64,000 nt of DNA from an uncultured Pelagibacteraceae bacterium (GTDB taxonomy: Bacteria > Pseudomonadota > Alphaproteobacteria > Pelagibacterales > Pelagibacteraceae): positions 1-64,000 of the forward strand of contig CACGLL010000003.1 in NCBI GenBank assembly GCA_902573905.1. Direction: 5' to 3'. The stretch's first letter is position 1. The number at the start of each line of letters is the position of its first letter. This document shows, in pieces, positions 1 through 11,725 of the stretch. The notes under the pieces are model-generated. The model made no database searches, had not been told where the DNA came from, and saw nothing but the letters and a program-made list of their open reading frames with translations. The position numbers and the translations under genes were made by a program.

Positions 1-33
1 TATATTTAATATTTGGTTTAAATTTTATTATTT

Positions 34-789
34 TCATTCTTTAGTATTAATAATATCAGGTGTTTGCCATGCTAACCTTTGACCACTATCGATATTTATT
101 ATTTCTCCAGTTATATTATCATTCTTAATTAAAAATTTTATTCCATCACATATATTTTCTACATCTACCTTTTTTTTTAATAAAACAGATTTCCATTGTT
201 TTTTAAAATGAGTATCAGATTGTCTTTTATTTTTTAGTGTCGGTCCCGGAGCAATTGCATTCACCCTAATATTTGGTGCTAATTTCATAGCAGAAATTTT
301 AGTCAATGTTGCTAGTGAAGCCTTACTTAATGTGTATGAAAAAAAGAATGGAGTAAGTTTTTCCACTCTTTGATCAATAATATTAATTATACACCCCTCA
401 TTTTGTTTAATATATTTCTTAAAACTTTTTGAAAGTATAGATGGTGCACGTAAGTTAATATTTAAATGTTTTGCAAAAGATTTTTCTGAAAAGTTTAATA
501 AATTATCATTTTCAAACACTGAAGCATTATTAATTAAACAATCTACTCCTTTCATTTTCTGGAAAGCTTGTTTAAATAAGCTTTCTGTTTGTTTTTGATT
601 TTCTAAATTAGCTTTAACAAGAAAAACTTCACTTCCTAAACTCTCTAGTTCACTTTTAATCTTACCTGCATCATTTTTCGATGTATTATAATGGATAGTT
701 ATTTTGGTATCAAAACTTGCAATACTTTTTGCAATTGCAGCACCAATCCTTGTTGCTCCTCCAGTAATTATTATTTTTTTGGCTTCCAT
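34..789 (-). CDS. SDR-family oxidoreductase, FolM/pteridine reductase-like
   Basis: GGATRIG nucleotide-binding motif, NNAS, and the IIDQRV...[12 protein letters not shown] / APGPTL / [11 protein letters not shown] pattern typical of FolM-like SDRs. Confidence 0.8.
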   Translation of the reverse strand: MEAKKIIITGGATRIGAAIAKSIASFDTKITIHYNTSKNDAGKIKSELESLGSEVFLVKANLENQKQTESLFKQAFQKMKGVDCLINNASVFENDNLLNFSEKSFAKHLNINLRAPSILSKSFKKYIKQNEGCIINIIDQRVEKLTPFFFSYTLSKASLATLTKISAMKLAPNIRVNAIAPGPTLKNKRQSDTHFKKQWKSVLLKKKVDVENICDGIKFLIKNDNITGEIINIDSGQRLAWQTPDIINTKE

Positions 790-2942
790 TTTTTTATTGC
801 TTTTTTAGGTTTTGTTCCAGGCATTCCCATTGTAGATCTACCTTTAGGATACACTTTACTCTTTAAATTGTACTGAGAAATTTTTGGATTTAAAGAGATC
901 TCAAGTTCACTAGCCTCTAGTTTTCTTATTTCATCTCTTATTTTAGCCGCTTCCTCAAACTCTAGATTAGACGCCGATTCTTTCATTTTCCGATTTAGAG
1001 CTTTTAGATGTTTTTTTAAATTCCCACCAACATTTGATCCTTCACTAATCTTTACATAATCTTTTTCATAAACAGATTCCAAAATGTCACTTATTTCTTT
1101 TTTAACCGTTTCAGCTGTAATCTTATTTTTTTTATTATATTCGAGTTGTTTACTTCTTCTTCTATCAGTTTCAGCTATAGCGTTCTTAATACTTTTCGTA
1201 ACTTTATCTGCATACAAAATTACTTTTCCATCAACGTTTCTAGCGGCTCTACCTATAGTTTGTATTAGTGAAGTTTCTGATCTTAAAAATCCCTCTTTGT
1301 CCGCATCTAAAATTGCAACTAAAGCACATTCTGGAATGTCTAAACCTTCTCTAAGAAGGTTAATACCAACAAGGATATCGAACACTCCCATTCTTAAATC
1401 TCTAATTATTTCTATTCTCTCAAGTGTATCAATATCTGAGTGCATATATCTTACTTTAAGTCCGTTTTCGTGAAGATACTCTGTTAAGTCTTCTGCCATT
1501 TTTTTTGTGAGTGTAGTTGCCAAAATTCTAAAACCTTTTTTTACAATTTCTTTTGCTTCATGCATTAAATCATCGACTTGAGTTTTAGCTGGCCTGATTT
1601 CAACAGGGGGATCAATTAAACCAGTCGGTCTAATAATTTGATCAATATATTCGTTTTTAGTTTGTTTTAATTCCCATGGCCCAGGAGTTGCTGAAACAAA
1701 TACTGTTTGTGTTCTCATTAGATCCCACTCTTCAAACTTAAGTGGTCTATTGTCCATACAAGATGGAAGTCTGAAACCATACTCAGCCAGAGTACTTTTT
1801 CTTGTTCGGTCTCCTTTATACATTCCATTAAGTTGAGGAACAGTTACATGGCTTTCATCTACAAAAATGATGGCATTATCAGGAAAATATTCAAATAGAG
1901 TAGGAGGCGGTTCACCAGCTTTTCTTCCAGATAAAAATCTGGAATAATTTTCTATGCCAGCACAAGTTCCTGTAGCTTCAATCATCTCTAAATCAAATTT
2001 TGTTCTCTCTCTTAATCTTTGTTCCTCAAGTAGTTTATTATCCGCTCGGTGTTTTTTAAGTGTCTCTGCTAATTCTGATTTTATTTGCCTTATAGCTTGA
2101 TCGATTGTTGGTTTAGGAGTTATGTAATGACTGTTGGCATAAATTTTAATTATGGAATAATCATTAGTCTTGTCGCCTGTAAGCGGGTCGAACTCTTCAA
2201 TTTTTTCTAATTTATTAAAATCAAAACTAATTCTCCAAGCTCTATCTTCTAAATGCGATGGAAATATTTCTAGATTTTCACCTCTTACTCTAAATGTTCC
2301 TCTAAAAAAGTTTTGATCATTTCTTTTGTATTGTAAATTTATAAATGCTCTTATTAATTCATCTCTATTATAATCATAGTTTTTTTTTAGAGTGATTGTC
2401 ATTTTTGAATAAGCTTCGACAGAGCCTAAACCATAAATACAAGAAACACTGGCAACGATGATTACATCATCTCTCTCTAAAAGTGACCGAGTTGCAGAGT
2501 GTCTCATTCTATCAATCTGCTCATTAATAGAAGCCTCTTTCTCTATGTAAGTATCAGATCTTGGTACGTAAGCTTCAGGTGTGTAATAATCATAATACGA
2601 CACAAAATACTCAACCGCATTATCTGGAAAAAAACTTTTAAACTCTCCGTAAAGCTGAGCTGCTAGAGTTTTATTAGGAGCTAGTATTAATGCTGGTCTA
2701 TTTGCTTTCTCTATTACCTTAGCCATAGTAAAAGTTTTTCCCGAACCTGTTACACCAAGCAAAACCTGCTCTTGTTTATTATCTTCTAAATTTTTTAATA
2801 TTTTTTTGATTGCTTCAGGTTGGTCACCGCTAGGTTGAAAATCACTTTTAATTTTAAACTTGATACCGCCTTCAAGCTTCTTATTTCCCTTAGAATTGTT
2901 TATTTCTAAATCAGCTATTTTTTCTTGATAAGTATTTTGCAT
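771..2942 (-). CDS. uvrB: Excinuclease ABC subunit UvrB
   Basis: 723 aa; [12 protein letters not shown] Walker [13 protein letters not shown] beta-hairpin, [10 protein letters not shown]-terminal UVR motif. Confidence 0.97.
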   Translation of the reverse strand: MQNTYQEKIADLEINNSKGNKKLEGGIKFKIKSDFQPSGDQPEAIKKILKNLEDNKQEQVLLGVTGSGKTFTMAKVIEKANRPALILAPNKTLAAQLYGEFKSFFPDNAVEYFVSYYDYYTPEAYVPRSDTYIEKEASINEQIDRMRHSATRSLLERDDVIIVASVSCIYGLGSVEAYSKMTITLKKNYDYNRDELIRAFINLQYKRNDQNFFRGTFRVRGENLEIFPSHLEDRAWRISFDFNKLEKIEEFDPLTGDKTNDYSIIKIYANSHYITPKPTIDQAIRQIKSELAETLKKHRADNKLLEEQRLRERTKFDLEMIEATGTCAGIENYSRFLSGRKAGEPPPTLFEYFPDNAIIFVDESHVTVPQLNGMYKGDRTRKSTLAEYGFRLPSCMDNRPLKFEEWDLMRTQTVFVSATPGPWELKQTKNEYIDQIIRPTGLIDPPVEIRPAKTQVDDLMHEAKEIVKKGFRILATTLTKKMAEDLTEYLHENGLKVRYMHSDIDTLERIEIIRDLRMGVFDILVGINLLREGLDIPECALVAILDADKEGFLRSETSLIQTIGRAARNVDGKVILYADKVTKSIKNAIAETDRRRSKQLEYNKKNKITAETVKKEISDILESVYEKDYVKISEGSNVGGNLKKHLKALNRKMKESASNLEFEEAAKIRDEIRKLEASELEISLNPKISQYNLKSKVYPKGRSTMGMPGTKPKKAIKKWKPKK

Positions 2943-2974
2943 TTTATGTTATTAGTATTTAAAAATTATTATAA

Positions 2975-4165
<1,191 letters not shown>

Positions 4166-4184
4166 GTAATAAATATTAATTTTC

Positions 4185-4934
4185 TTATTTTAAGTTTTTA
4201 ACTTTTCCACCATCAATCGATAAATTTTTGAAATTTGAGTTTCTATTTTTTAGTAATTTTAAAACAAGTTTTGCGATTTCATCTGGTTTGGTTGGTCTCT
4301 TAATCTTATCGGCCTTACATCTTTCTTTTAGTAGTCTGTCTATACTTTTTTTAAAAATCTTAGAGTCTGTTTCTAATAATTTTTGCAATCTTCCAGTCAA
4401 GGTCATTCCAGGATGAATTATCGAGACAGAAACTTTATCAATTCTACCCTGCATAGCTAAGGCTTTTGAAAAATTATGTAAAGCAGAATTCACTGCCCCA
4501 CCAATCATAAAAGTGTGTGAAGGGTTTCTGGCTGCACCACCGCCAATGTTAATTACTTTACCTTTATTTTTTTTAAGTACTGGCCATAAAGCTCTGCTTA
4601 ATCTTACAGCTGCTTTAAATTTTAAATTAAAACCATCATCCCAAATATTATCTTTTAAATTTAAAAACTTCCCCCCTTTTGTTGCTCCAGCAACATTAAT
4701 TAAATAATTTAGTCTTTTTATTTTTTTTCCAATATCATTACACGCAGATAAAGATCTTAAATCCTTAGCAATGATGAAAGAATTTTTTGGGTGCCTTAAG
4801 TTATTTTGAATACTTTTTAATTTCTTTTTTGATCTTGATACTAAAATGACTTTAATTTTGTTGTTATTTAGTTCGTAAGCAATTGCTGCACCTATTCCTT
4901 GACTTGCTCCAGTTATTAAAGCTGTTTTCATCAT
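4185..4934 (-). CDS. SDR-family oxidoreductase
   Basis: TGASQGIGAAIA Rossmann motif; NVAGATKGG; lacks an obvious YxxxK at the usual place, so catalysis uncertain. Confidence 0.8.
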   Translation of the reverse strand: MMKTALITGASQGIGAAIAYELNNNKIKVILVSRSKKKLKSIQNNLRHPKNSFIIAKDLRSLSACNDIGKKIKRLNYLINVAGATKGGKFLNLKDNIWDDGFNLKFKAAVRLSRALWPVLKKNKGKVINIGGGAARNPSHTFMIGGAVNSALHNFSKALAMQGRIDKVSVSIIHPGMTLTGRLQKLLETDSKIFKKSIDRLLKERCKADKIKRPTKPDEIAKLVLKLLKNRNSNFKNLSIDGGKVKNLK

Positions 4935-5710
4935 GATACCTTAATTTTAATATTCCCTAAATTTTCATAATTAACAACTATTTTATCATTCATCCTTATA
5001 CTGTAGGGTTGAGTTAAAGAACCACAAAGCAGATAGTCTCCTTTATTAAAAATCATATTTTTTTCTTTGAACTCATCTATAAAAGCTTTTAATGAAACTT
5101 TAGGATCTATTCTTTTTGAACCAGTAAAAAAAGGTTCAGTTAACTGGTCATTTATTTGTAAGGTAATTTTGACATTGTTTATTTCAACATTTTTCCAATT
5201 TTTTATTTCATTACCTATTATTATTTTCCCCCCGTTTCCATGATCAGAGATACCCAAATACATTTGAGTTAATTTACTAAACTTTTCTTTTGAACTTTGT
5301 ACATATCGAGATGAAGTAATATCTATGGCTGTAAATAGGCTTAAGTTATGAAGTTCATCATTTAAATTATCATCAATTTTATAGTCTTTATTAAATTTAA
5401 AAGCATATTCACACTCAAGATTTGATGCAGGAATATCATCAAATTTTATTTCGCAATCAGGTTCTAAAATTGTTTCTTCAAATATTTTTCCAGGAACTGG
5501 ACCGTCAAAGCCTTCTTCTTTTTGCACCTCCTTAGCAACTGCTCCTATTTTCCATCCAACTGTTTTTTTATTTAACTTTTTATAAAAAATGTTCAGGGCT
5601 TTATAAGCTTCTTCACGTGTTTTAGGTATTTCATTATTATTAAATTTATTTAGGTCTACTAACTTCTTGTTCAACCAAGCATCCGCCAAATCGCTTCCTA
5701 ACTTATTCAT
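4931..5710 (-). CDS. 2-keto-4-pentenoate hydratase / fumarylacetoacetate hydrolase-like protein
   Basis: VGWKIGAV, NLECEYAFKF, SLTQPYSI resemble MhpD/HpaH-type hydratases. Confidence 0.75.
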   Translation of the reverse strand: MNKLGSDLADAWLNKKLVDLNKFNNNEIPKTREEAYKALNIFYKKLNKKTVGWKIGAVAKEVQKEEGFDGPVPGKIFEETILEPDCEIKFDDIPASNLECEYAFKFNKDYKIDDNLNDELHNLSLFTAIDITSSRYVQSSKEKFSKLTQMYLGISDHGNGGKIIIGNEIKNWKNVEINNVKITLQINDQLTEPFFTGSKRIDPKVSLKAFIDEFKEKNMIFNKGDYLLCGSLTQPYSIRMNDKIVVNYENLGNIKIKVS

Positions 5711-5774
5711 ATAATAATTATATATAATATTTATATTTAATTTGATTATCTTATTCTTATAGTATTAATACAAT

Positions 5775-6740
5775 ATGGAATTAACAATTGAAAAAGCGCA
5801 ATTTGCCAAAACCTCTTTAGAACAAATTTCAGAAGCTTTAAAAAAAGGGTTACAAAAAAATTACAAATTAGTTGAAATATCAATTGTTGATTGTCCAAAC
5901 TTAAAGCAATGGGATTGTCCAGCTGAGGGGTTAAGCGGTAATCAAAAAATAATTGATGTAGGTGGTGAACCTTACATGCATGATAAAAAATTGATTGGTG
6001 CTGAGTTTGACTATGAAGAAATAGCAAAAAAAATTGGTTCGGAAAAATCTTATGCGCTTGGTGCTGGTTCTGGCGCTATGTCATGTCTAGGTGGTCATTG
6101 TGGTGAATTGGTAATCAATGAAAACCTCATAACGAATGAGTCTAGATCAATTATTGCGCAAGTGGATGAAAATCAAAAATGCAAATCATCAAAATATACT
6201 GCCCGTAAACATGGAGGGTTAGGAAACATTTATTATTCAGATGGAAAGCCTGGGAAGGTTATTAAGATTATGATTAAGGGCAGGTTAGGCAAACAAGGTT
6301 CATTACCTCAAGCAATGAGAACTGCCTTGAAAGAAAATTTATCAACCGAAAATGACAATCACTTTGCTGTAGCAGGTGTTTTCAGAATATTAAAAGGTAA
6401 AATTAAATCTCATGTTCAACCAGACTACGATACAATAAAACATGAATACTACGATCCTAAACAAATGAAATGTGTAAAAGATTTTTTAAAATTTTATGAA
6501 CCAATTGGACCTCATTTTCAATGTTACTCGATACTTTGGACTGGAGATCCAACAGGAGGAAAACTTAACTTAAGAGAATCAGGAGAACATACTCATTTTC
6601 ATTCTTACAAAGGAGCACAAGATGCTGGTCACTATCACTTTGATGTCACTCCAGAAGAAATAGAATATGAATGTTACTTTAATATTCCTGAGGAAGTTCA
6701 TAGAGTAAATAATATATACAAAGAACTAGCCTCTAAATAA
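5775..6740 (+). CDS. DUF1907 / C11orf54-like zinc-binding protein (putative ester hydrolase)
   Basis: Resembles human C11orf54 (PTD012) from memory: VVDCPNL-like start, ALGAGSGAM, EHTHFHSYKGAQDAGHYHFDVTPEEIEY histidine cluster. Confidence 0.85.
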   Translation: MELTIEKAQFAKTSLEQISEALKKGLQKNYKLVEISIVDCPNLKQWDCPAEGLSGNQKIIDVGGEPYMHDKKLIGAEFDYEEIAKKIGSEKSYALGAGSGAMSCLGGHCGELVINENLITNESRSIIAQVDENQKCKSSKYTARKHGGLGNIYYSDGKPGKVIKIMIKGRLGKQGSLPQAMRTALKENLSTENDNHFAVAGVFRILKGKIKSHVQPDYDTIKHEYYDPKQMKCVKDFLKFYEPIGPHFQCYSILWTGDPTGGKLNLRESGEHTHFHSYKGAQDAGHYHFDVTPEEIEYECYFNIPEEVHRVNNIYKELASK

Positions 6741-6762
6741 TCATAAGAAATCATTGATATGA

Positions 6763-6795
6763 ATAAATATTTTAATTAAAATTTAAAATATTTAT
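6763..6795. promoter_or_regulatory. Perfect inverted repeat at the start codon of the MarR-like gene (candidate operator)
   Basis: ATAAATATTTTAA-ttaaaat-TTAAAATATTTAT; 13-bp perfect arms, 7-nt centre. Confidence 0.55.
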
Positions 6796-7180
6796 GATTG
6801 CTAGCTCAAATAAAAGACTAAAAAAAATAACTAAATTATCTGAAATTTCTCTAAAGGATTTTACAGATAAAGCACAAAATGAAGTTTTGAATTGGTTTTC
6901 TATGACCCCAGCACATTGGGTCATGCTTCATAGGGTTATGATTTCTTTTTTTAAAGGTGAGACGGTAACTAAAAATCAGCTCATAAGATTTGTAGAAAAA
7001 TCTTATATGACTTCAAATGCCTATATCGATGCAGCTGTAAAAAAAAATTACTTTAAAACTATTAGAAACACTAATGATAAAAGATCTATATTTATTTTAC
7101 CGACAGAATTGACTGTAAAAGAGTTTGAAAAATATGTTGCTAAAAGAGCTTGGCTTTACAAGGATATTAATTTGAAATGA
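6794..7180 (+). CDS. MarR-like winged-helix regulator
   Basis: 128 aa; wHTH pattern FVEKSYMTSNAYIDAAVKKNYFKTIRNTNDKRSIFILPTELT. Confidence 0.65.
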   Translation: MIASSNKRLKKITKLSEISLKDFTDKAQNEVLNWFSMTPAHWVMLHRVMISFFKGETVTKNQLIRFVEKSYMTSNAYIDAAVKKNYFKTIRNTNDKRSIFILPTELTVKEFEKYVAKRAWLYKDINLK

Positions 7181-7989
7181 AAAATATTTATACATGGGCT
7201 GCTCAACCAGCTCAAAGAAATATCACAGTTGGAGAAATTATTGCCGCAAAGGGGAAAAAAGTTTTAACTCAAGTTACAGCCAACAATGCTTTAGAGGCAA
7301 AAGCTGCAGAAGAAGCAGGTTTTGATATGATTATTGGAAGTGCGTATAATGTAAAAAAGGTTAGAGAGGGATCTAAAAAACTTTTTTATACAGCTGCTTT
7401 AGAATTACATAATTATCAAACAGCTGAAGACGTTTTACGTGGTGCTTTTACTGCATTAGAGAACGGAGCTGACGCGGTAATGACTGCTAGAAGTATGGAT
7501 GTTGTTTCAATGCTAGCAAAAGAGGATGTTCCAGTGATGGGTCATCTAGGCTTGGTCCCAAGAAAATCAACTTGGATTGGAGGATTAAGAGCAGTTGGAA
7601 AAACTGCTGAAGAAGCATACGAATTATATAAAAGATTTAAAAGATTGGAAGAAGCAGGTGCTTTTTCTGCCGAATGTGAAGTTATTCCAGAAAATGTAAT
7701 GGGTGAAATATCGAAAAGAACAAAAATTTCTACTGTTTCTTTAGGATCAGGAAAAAAAGCTGATGTAATGTACTTATTTATGAATGATATTTGCGGTGAA
7801 CAAGAAAAATCTCCACGCCACGCTAAAGCTTATATAAATCTAAAAAAAATGAGAGAAGATATTGAAATTGAAAGAGTTAAAGCGCTTAAAGCATTTATCA
7901 AAGATAGTTTAGAGGGGAAATTTCCTGGACCTGAAAATTCAGTAAATGTTAGTGAAGAAATTCTAGAAAATTTTAAGAAGAAACTTTAA
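7177..7989 (+). CDS. PanB-fold (ketopantoate hydroxymethyltransferase-superfamily) protein, divergent
   Basis: PVMGHLGLVPRKSTWIGGLRAVGKT and ECEVIPENVMGEIS match the PanB pattern; canonical metal-site motifs not found. Confidence 0.7.
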   Translation: MKNIYTWAAQPAQRNITVGEIIAAKGKKVLTQVTANNALEAKAAEEAGFDMIIGSAYNVKKVREGSKKLFYTAALELHNYQTAEDVLRGAFTALENGADAVMTARSMDVVSMLAKEDVPVMGHLGLVPRKSTWIGGLRAVGKTAEEAYELYKRFKRLEEAGAFSAECEVIPENVMGEISKRTKISTVSLGSGKKADVMYLFMNDICGEQEKSPRHAKAYINLKKMREDIEIERVKALKAFIKDSLEGKFPGPENSVNVSEEILENFKKKL

Positions 7990-8909
7990 TCCTTTTTAAT
8001 AGGTATAGTTGGGTGTCTAGTAGTGGATGTAACTATATTTACTCCTAATTTTGCTTCCCTTAATATAATATAAAGACCTGCTCCAATTATTAAAATACTA
8101 CCGATATAAACATTGATTGTTGGTATATCTTTAAATATTAAATAACCTAAAATTCCCCCAGCTAATATTTGAATGTACTGTGCAGATGCAAAAATTGATG
8201 ACGGCAAATGTCTCGCTGAGTTAATTACAAATATAATTCCTATCCCTCTTAAAATGCCAGATCCTAAATTAGTTACTAAATCATTTAAAGGCATGGGTTT
8301 ATAGAAATAAACAGCTATTAATGACGAAAATAATATCATCAATAATTTACCGTAGATTAAAAACGAGTATAACGTTTCTTGGTGCCCATATTTTCTCACA
8401 ATTAAATAACTTGCTGTAGGAAATAAAGGCATAAGAATAGCTATTATCCCTATTTTGGTAAATTCACTACCTAAAGGGTCAATTGCGATAATCGCACCAA
8501 TAAATCCTACACCAGTAGCAAAATATCTTCGCCAGCTTACTTTTTCATTTAAAAAGATTGCTCCTCCAATAGTCAACAATAAAGGAATAGTAAAGATTAT
8601 ACTATAAAGAGTAGTTAGTGGAAGAAAGAAAGTAGAATATATAAAGCAACTCATTGCTAAAAACATAGTTAAAGTCCTAAAGAAATGAACAGTGAAGTTA
8701 GCTTTTCTTATTTTATGCCACGCATTTTTCCATTGAGTATAGATGACCACAGTAATCAATGCAGCAATAGATGCAAATAAAACAATTTGAGTTGCGTGAT
8801 ATCTTGTAATTAAATCTTTATTAACCGTATCTTGGCAGACAAACAAAAAATACCCAAGTAAAGCGAGGGCGAAGTCTTTGTAATAGACTCCTTTAGTAAC
8901 TGATTGCAT
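7986..8909 (-). CDS. DMT/EamA-family transporter
   Basis: About 10 hydrophobic helices; EamA-type repeats (FLNEKVSWRRYFATGVGFIGAI). Confidence 0.85.
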   Translation of the reverse strand: MQSVTKGVYYKDFALALLGYFLFVCQDTVNKDLITRYHATQIVLFASIAALITVVIYTQWKNAWHKIRKANFTVHFFRTLTMFLAMSCFIYSTFFLPLTTLYSIIFTIPLLLTIGGAIFLNEKVSWRRYFATGVGFIGAIIAIDPLGSEFTKIGIIAILMPLFPTASYLIVRKYGHQETLYSFLIYGKLLMILFSSLIAVYFYKPMPLNDLVTNLGSGILRGIGIIFVINSARHLPSSIFASAQYIQILAGGILGYLIFKDIPTINVYIGSILIIGAGLYIILREAKLGVNIVTSTTRHPTIPIKKD

Positions 8910-8912
8910 TAA

Positions 8913-9902
8913 TTAAGAAGATATAATATTTGTTAAATCTCTTCTGTTTCCTTTAAAAGTTGGTAATGGATATTTATAAGACCATTTTCTTGGAATGCAT
9001 TTTACTTTAGCTTCTTCCCATAAAGCAATCCACTGTTTGTAATTTTGTACTTTGATTTTGTTTTTGCTTTTACTTTTGACAATAAAACTAGGTAATGGAT
9101 CTCTTCCAGAAGGCTGGCCTGCTTTATTATATCTTAAGTCCATACTTATTCTAAAATTTTTAGATTTATTTGGAAGCGAACAATGGAGTAGATATTTATT
9201 TAATAATATTATATCTCCAACATCTGCTTCAAGAGCAATTGATGGCAATTTATCAATCATCTCTTTACCTTTTATTTCTACCTGCCCTTTGCTGCCTGTA
9301 ACATGATTAACTAATCCGTATTTATGACTTTCTTTTACAGCAAGCATACAGCCGTTTTCAATTCTTGTTCTAGTAAAAGGTATCCAACAAGTTACTAACT
9401 CAGTACCTTTCTGTCCTTTTTTATTCATTACGCCAGCATCTTGATGCCATGGAGTTCTGCCAACTAATCCATCATGAAGATTTTTACTTAAAATTCTTTT
9501 TTCAGGTTGTTTTATTCTTGAATTCTGACAAGGATTAGAAGCTATCTCGGGTCCTAGAATTTTTTCAATCTTATCTAAAATCTTTTTATTTTTAATTAAA
9601 TTCCATATTGATTGACTTGCAAAAAAATCACTATTAGCATTTATATTGTTCTGAGGAAGTCTTATGTTAAAATATTGATCTAGTTCAGGAATTCTTAACC
9701 CTACTAAGTAAGAATATTTTCTTTTAAAATTATATTTTAAAACTTTAACTTTATCTTTCTTTGGTACAAATCTATGAACAAGTCTGTCCATAATAAATGC
9801 CATATCATTTAAAACTGGTTCTAAATCTTCTTTATAATCTAATACGCCTTTGAGTCTTATAAAACCTTGTTTCTCAAAAACTTTTTTTATGTTCTGGCTC
9901 AT
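8913..9902 (-). CDS. Phytanoyl-CoA dioxygenase (PhyH) family protein
   Basis: PWHQDAGVM (HxD), DIILLNKYLLHCSLPN distal His, FRISMDLRY. Confidence 0.85.
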   Translation of the reverse strand: MSQNIKKVFEKQGFIRLKGVLDYKEDLEPVLNDMAFIMDRLVHRFVPKKDKVKVLKYNFKRKYSYLVGLRIPELDQYFNIRLPQNNINANSDFFASQSIWNLIKNKKILDKIEKILGPEIASNPCQNSRIKQPEKRILSKNLHDGLVGRTPWHQDAGVMNKKGQKGTELVTCWIPFTRTRIENGCMLAVKESHKYGLVNHVTGSKGQVEIKGKEMIDKLPSIALEADVGDIILLNKYLLHCSLPNKSKNFRISMDLRYNKAGQPSGRDPLPSFIVKSKSKNKIKVQNYKQWIALWEEAKVKCIPRKWSYKYPLPTFKGNRRDLTNIISS

Positions 9903-9938
9903 TGAATCAAGTTGAAAATTAATATTACCAAATCGATA

Positions 9939-10736
9939 TTAAACTGCAAGTGCCTTTCTCATTTCTTCATCGTCCATTTTTTTACCCAAATATGCCTCGA
10001 TCACAGCGTTGTCATCTTTAACTTGAGCTGGATTGCCCTCTGCAATTTTCTGGCCGTGGTCAAAAACAGTTACTGAATTACAAGTATCCATTACGACTTT
10101 TAAAATATGCTCTATAATAATAAGAGTAAGGCCATACTTTTCTTTCAGCTGCATGATTATTTTCATTAAATTATCAACATTGACCGGCGATAATCCAGCT
10201 GCTGGTTCATCTAACATTAATAATTTAGGTTTCATAGCAATAGCTCTAGCTAGAACTAAAAGTCTTCTCTGGCCTCCAGAAAGTTCACTTGCATTCAGCT
10301 CTGCATAATCAGCTAAACCAACAAATGATAGCAATTCCATCATTTCTTCTTTAATTGCTCTTTCTTGATCCCAGATTTTTTTTCTTCCTATGACTGCATC
10401 GAAAAACTTATAAGGAACTCTAGTATGATACCCCGACATAACATTATTTATAACTGTCATATCTTGATAAAGTCTAAGTAATTGGAACGTTCTTGATAAA
10501 CCATAACTAGCAATCTCATGTGGAGGAGTAAAAGTAATATCATGACCATCAAATTCAATATAACTGCCAGGATCACTATCATAGATGCCAGAAACCAAAT
10601 TGAAAAATGTACTTTTTCCTGATCCATTAGGACCAATTATTCCTCTGATTTCATTTTTAGGAAGCTCAAAATCAACTTTATTCATGGCTTTAAGACCACC
10701 AAAAGATTTTGAGAGTTGTTTAGTTTTTAAAAGCAT
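9939..10736 (-). CDS. livG: Branched-chain amino acid-type ABC transporter ATP-binding protein (LivG-like)
   Basis: GPNGSGKSTFFN Walker A, LSGGQRRLL signature, LLMLDEPAAGLSP Walker B. Confidence 0.9.
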   Translation of the reverse strand: MLLKTKQLSKSFGGLKAMNKVDFELPKNEIRGIIGPNGSGKSTFFNLVSGIYDSDPGSYIEFDGHDITFTPPHEIASYGLSRTFQLLRLYQDMTVINNVMSGYHTRVPYKFFDAVIGRKKIWDQERAIKEEMMELLSFVGLADYAELNASELSGGQRRLLVLARAIAMKPKLLMLDEPAAGLSPVNVDNLMKIIMQLKEKYGLTLIIIEHILKVVMDTCNSVTVFDHGQKIAEGNPAQVKDDNAVIEAYLGKKMDDEEMRKALAV

Positions 10737-11725
10737 TATGTTTTTTCTGTTCCAGTTTTCTTTTTAAATCTCTTTTCTAAAAAATATCTGTCAATAAAAC
10801 CGCCTAAACCCTTTGGCATAAATAAAATCGTTAATACAATTGTTAAACCAAATATTAAAAGCTGATATTTATATAATGGTCTAGTTAAGTCATAAACAAT
10901 TGTAATTACTATAGCGCCAATAATTCCACCCCAAATATGACCGAGACCTCCTAGGACAACCATGGCCAAGAAGGTTACCATTTCTATAACTGTGTAATTA
11001 TTAGGATGAATGTACCCTGGAGGCATGTGAGCATAAACTGCACCTGCAGCACCAGCGAACATAGCGCTCAGAATAAAAGCTAAGATTTTATATTTTTTTA
11101 CATTAATTCCAGCTGCTGCAGCACAAATTGGATCCTCTCTTATAGACATAAAAGCTCTTCCAACTCCAGATCTTAAAATACTAAATGAAAAATAAACTGC
11201 AATAATCATTACAGTCATCGAAATAAAATAATATCTATCAGGTGAGTCAAAATTAAATCCCATTAAAGATGGAGTGGGGATATCAGAAATTCCAAATGTT
11301 GATCTGAAAAAATTTCCATTCTCAATAAATAATCTTATTGCTTCACCTCCGCCCAGTGTAGCTAAGGCTAAATAAGGCCCTTCCAATCTAAAGGAAGGAA
11401 TTCCCATTGCTACGCCAAAAAACGCAGTAACTATTATTGCGATGGGTAAAGTTACCCAAAAGCCAAGGCCTAAATATAAGAATAATGTACCTGCAGTATA
11501 TGAGCCCACCGCAAACAAACCAACATGACCTACTGTAACCTGACCACAGTAACCCTTAACAATATTAAGTCCTGCAGCAACAACAATGTTTACAAATATT
11601 AATGTTGCAAGGTGGGATTGGTAAACATCTGTGAATACAACTGACGGAACAAAAGCTAAAATTACGAAAGCAATAATAAAAGCTATGAATGGATAATCTC
11701 GTATAATTGATTTAAATTTTTCCAT
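10736..11725 (-). CDS. livM: Branched-chain amino acid-type ABC transporter permease (LivM-like)
   Basis: GYCGQVTVGHVGLFAVGSYTAG, IREDPICAAAAGINV, GGLGHIWGGIIGA. Confidence 0.92.
   Translation of the reverse strand: MEKFKSIIRDYPFIAFIIAFVILAFVPSVVFTDVYQSHLATLIFVNIVVAAGLNIVKGYCGQVTVGHVGLFAVGSYTAGTLFLYLGLGFWVTLPIAIIVTAFFGVAMGIPSFRLEGPYLALATLGGGEAIRLFIENGNFFRSTFGISDIPTPSLMGFNFDSPDRYYFISMTVMIIAVYFSFSILRSGVGRAFMSIREDPICAAAAGINVKKYKILAFILSAMFAGAAGAVYAHMPPGYIHPNNYTVIEMVTFLAMVVLGGLGHIWGGIIGAIVITIVYDLTRPLYKYQLLIFGLTIVLTILFMPKGLGGFIDRYFLEKRFKKKTGTEKT

Noticed and set aside
691-876. Short plus-strand ORF antisense to the SDR/uvrB junction
   Set aside because: Cys/Phe-rich translation with no recognisable domain; lies opposite well-supported genes.
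1084-1473. 129-aa ORF antisense to uvrB
   Set aside because: Low-complexity Leu/Ser translation opposite a conserved uvrB; frame by-product of AT-rich coding.
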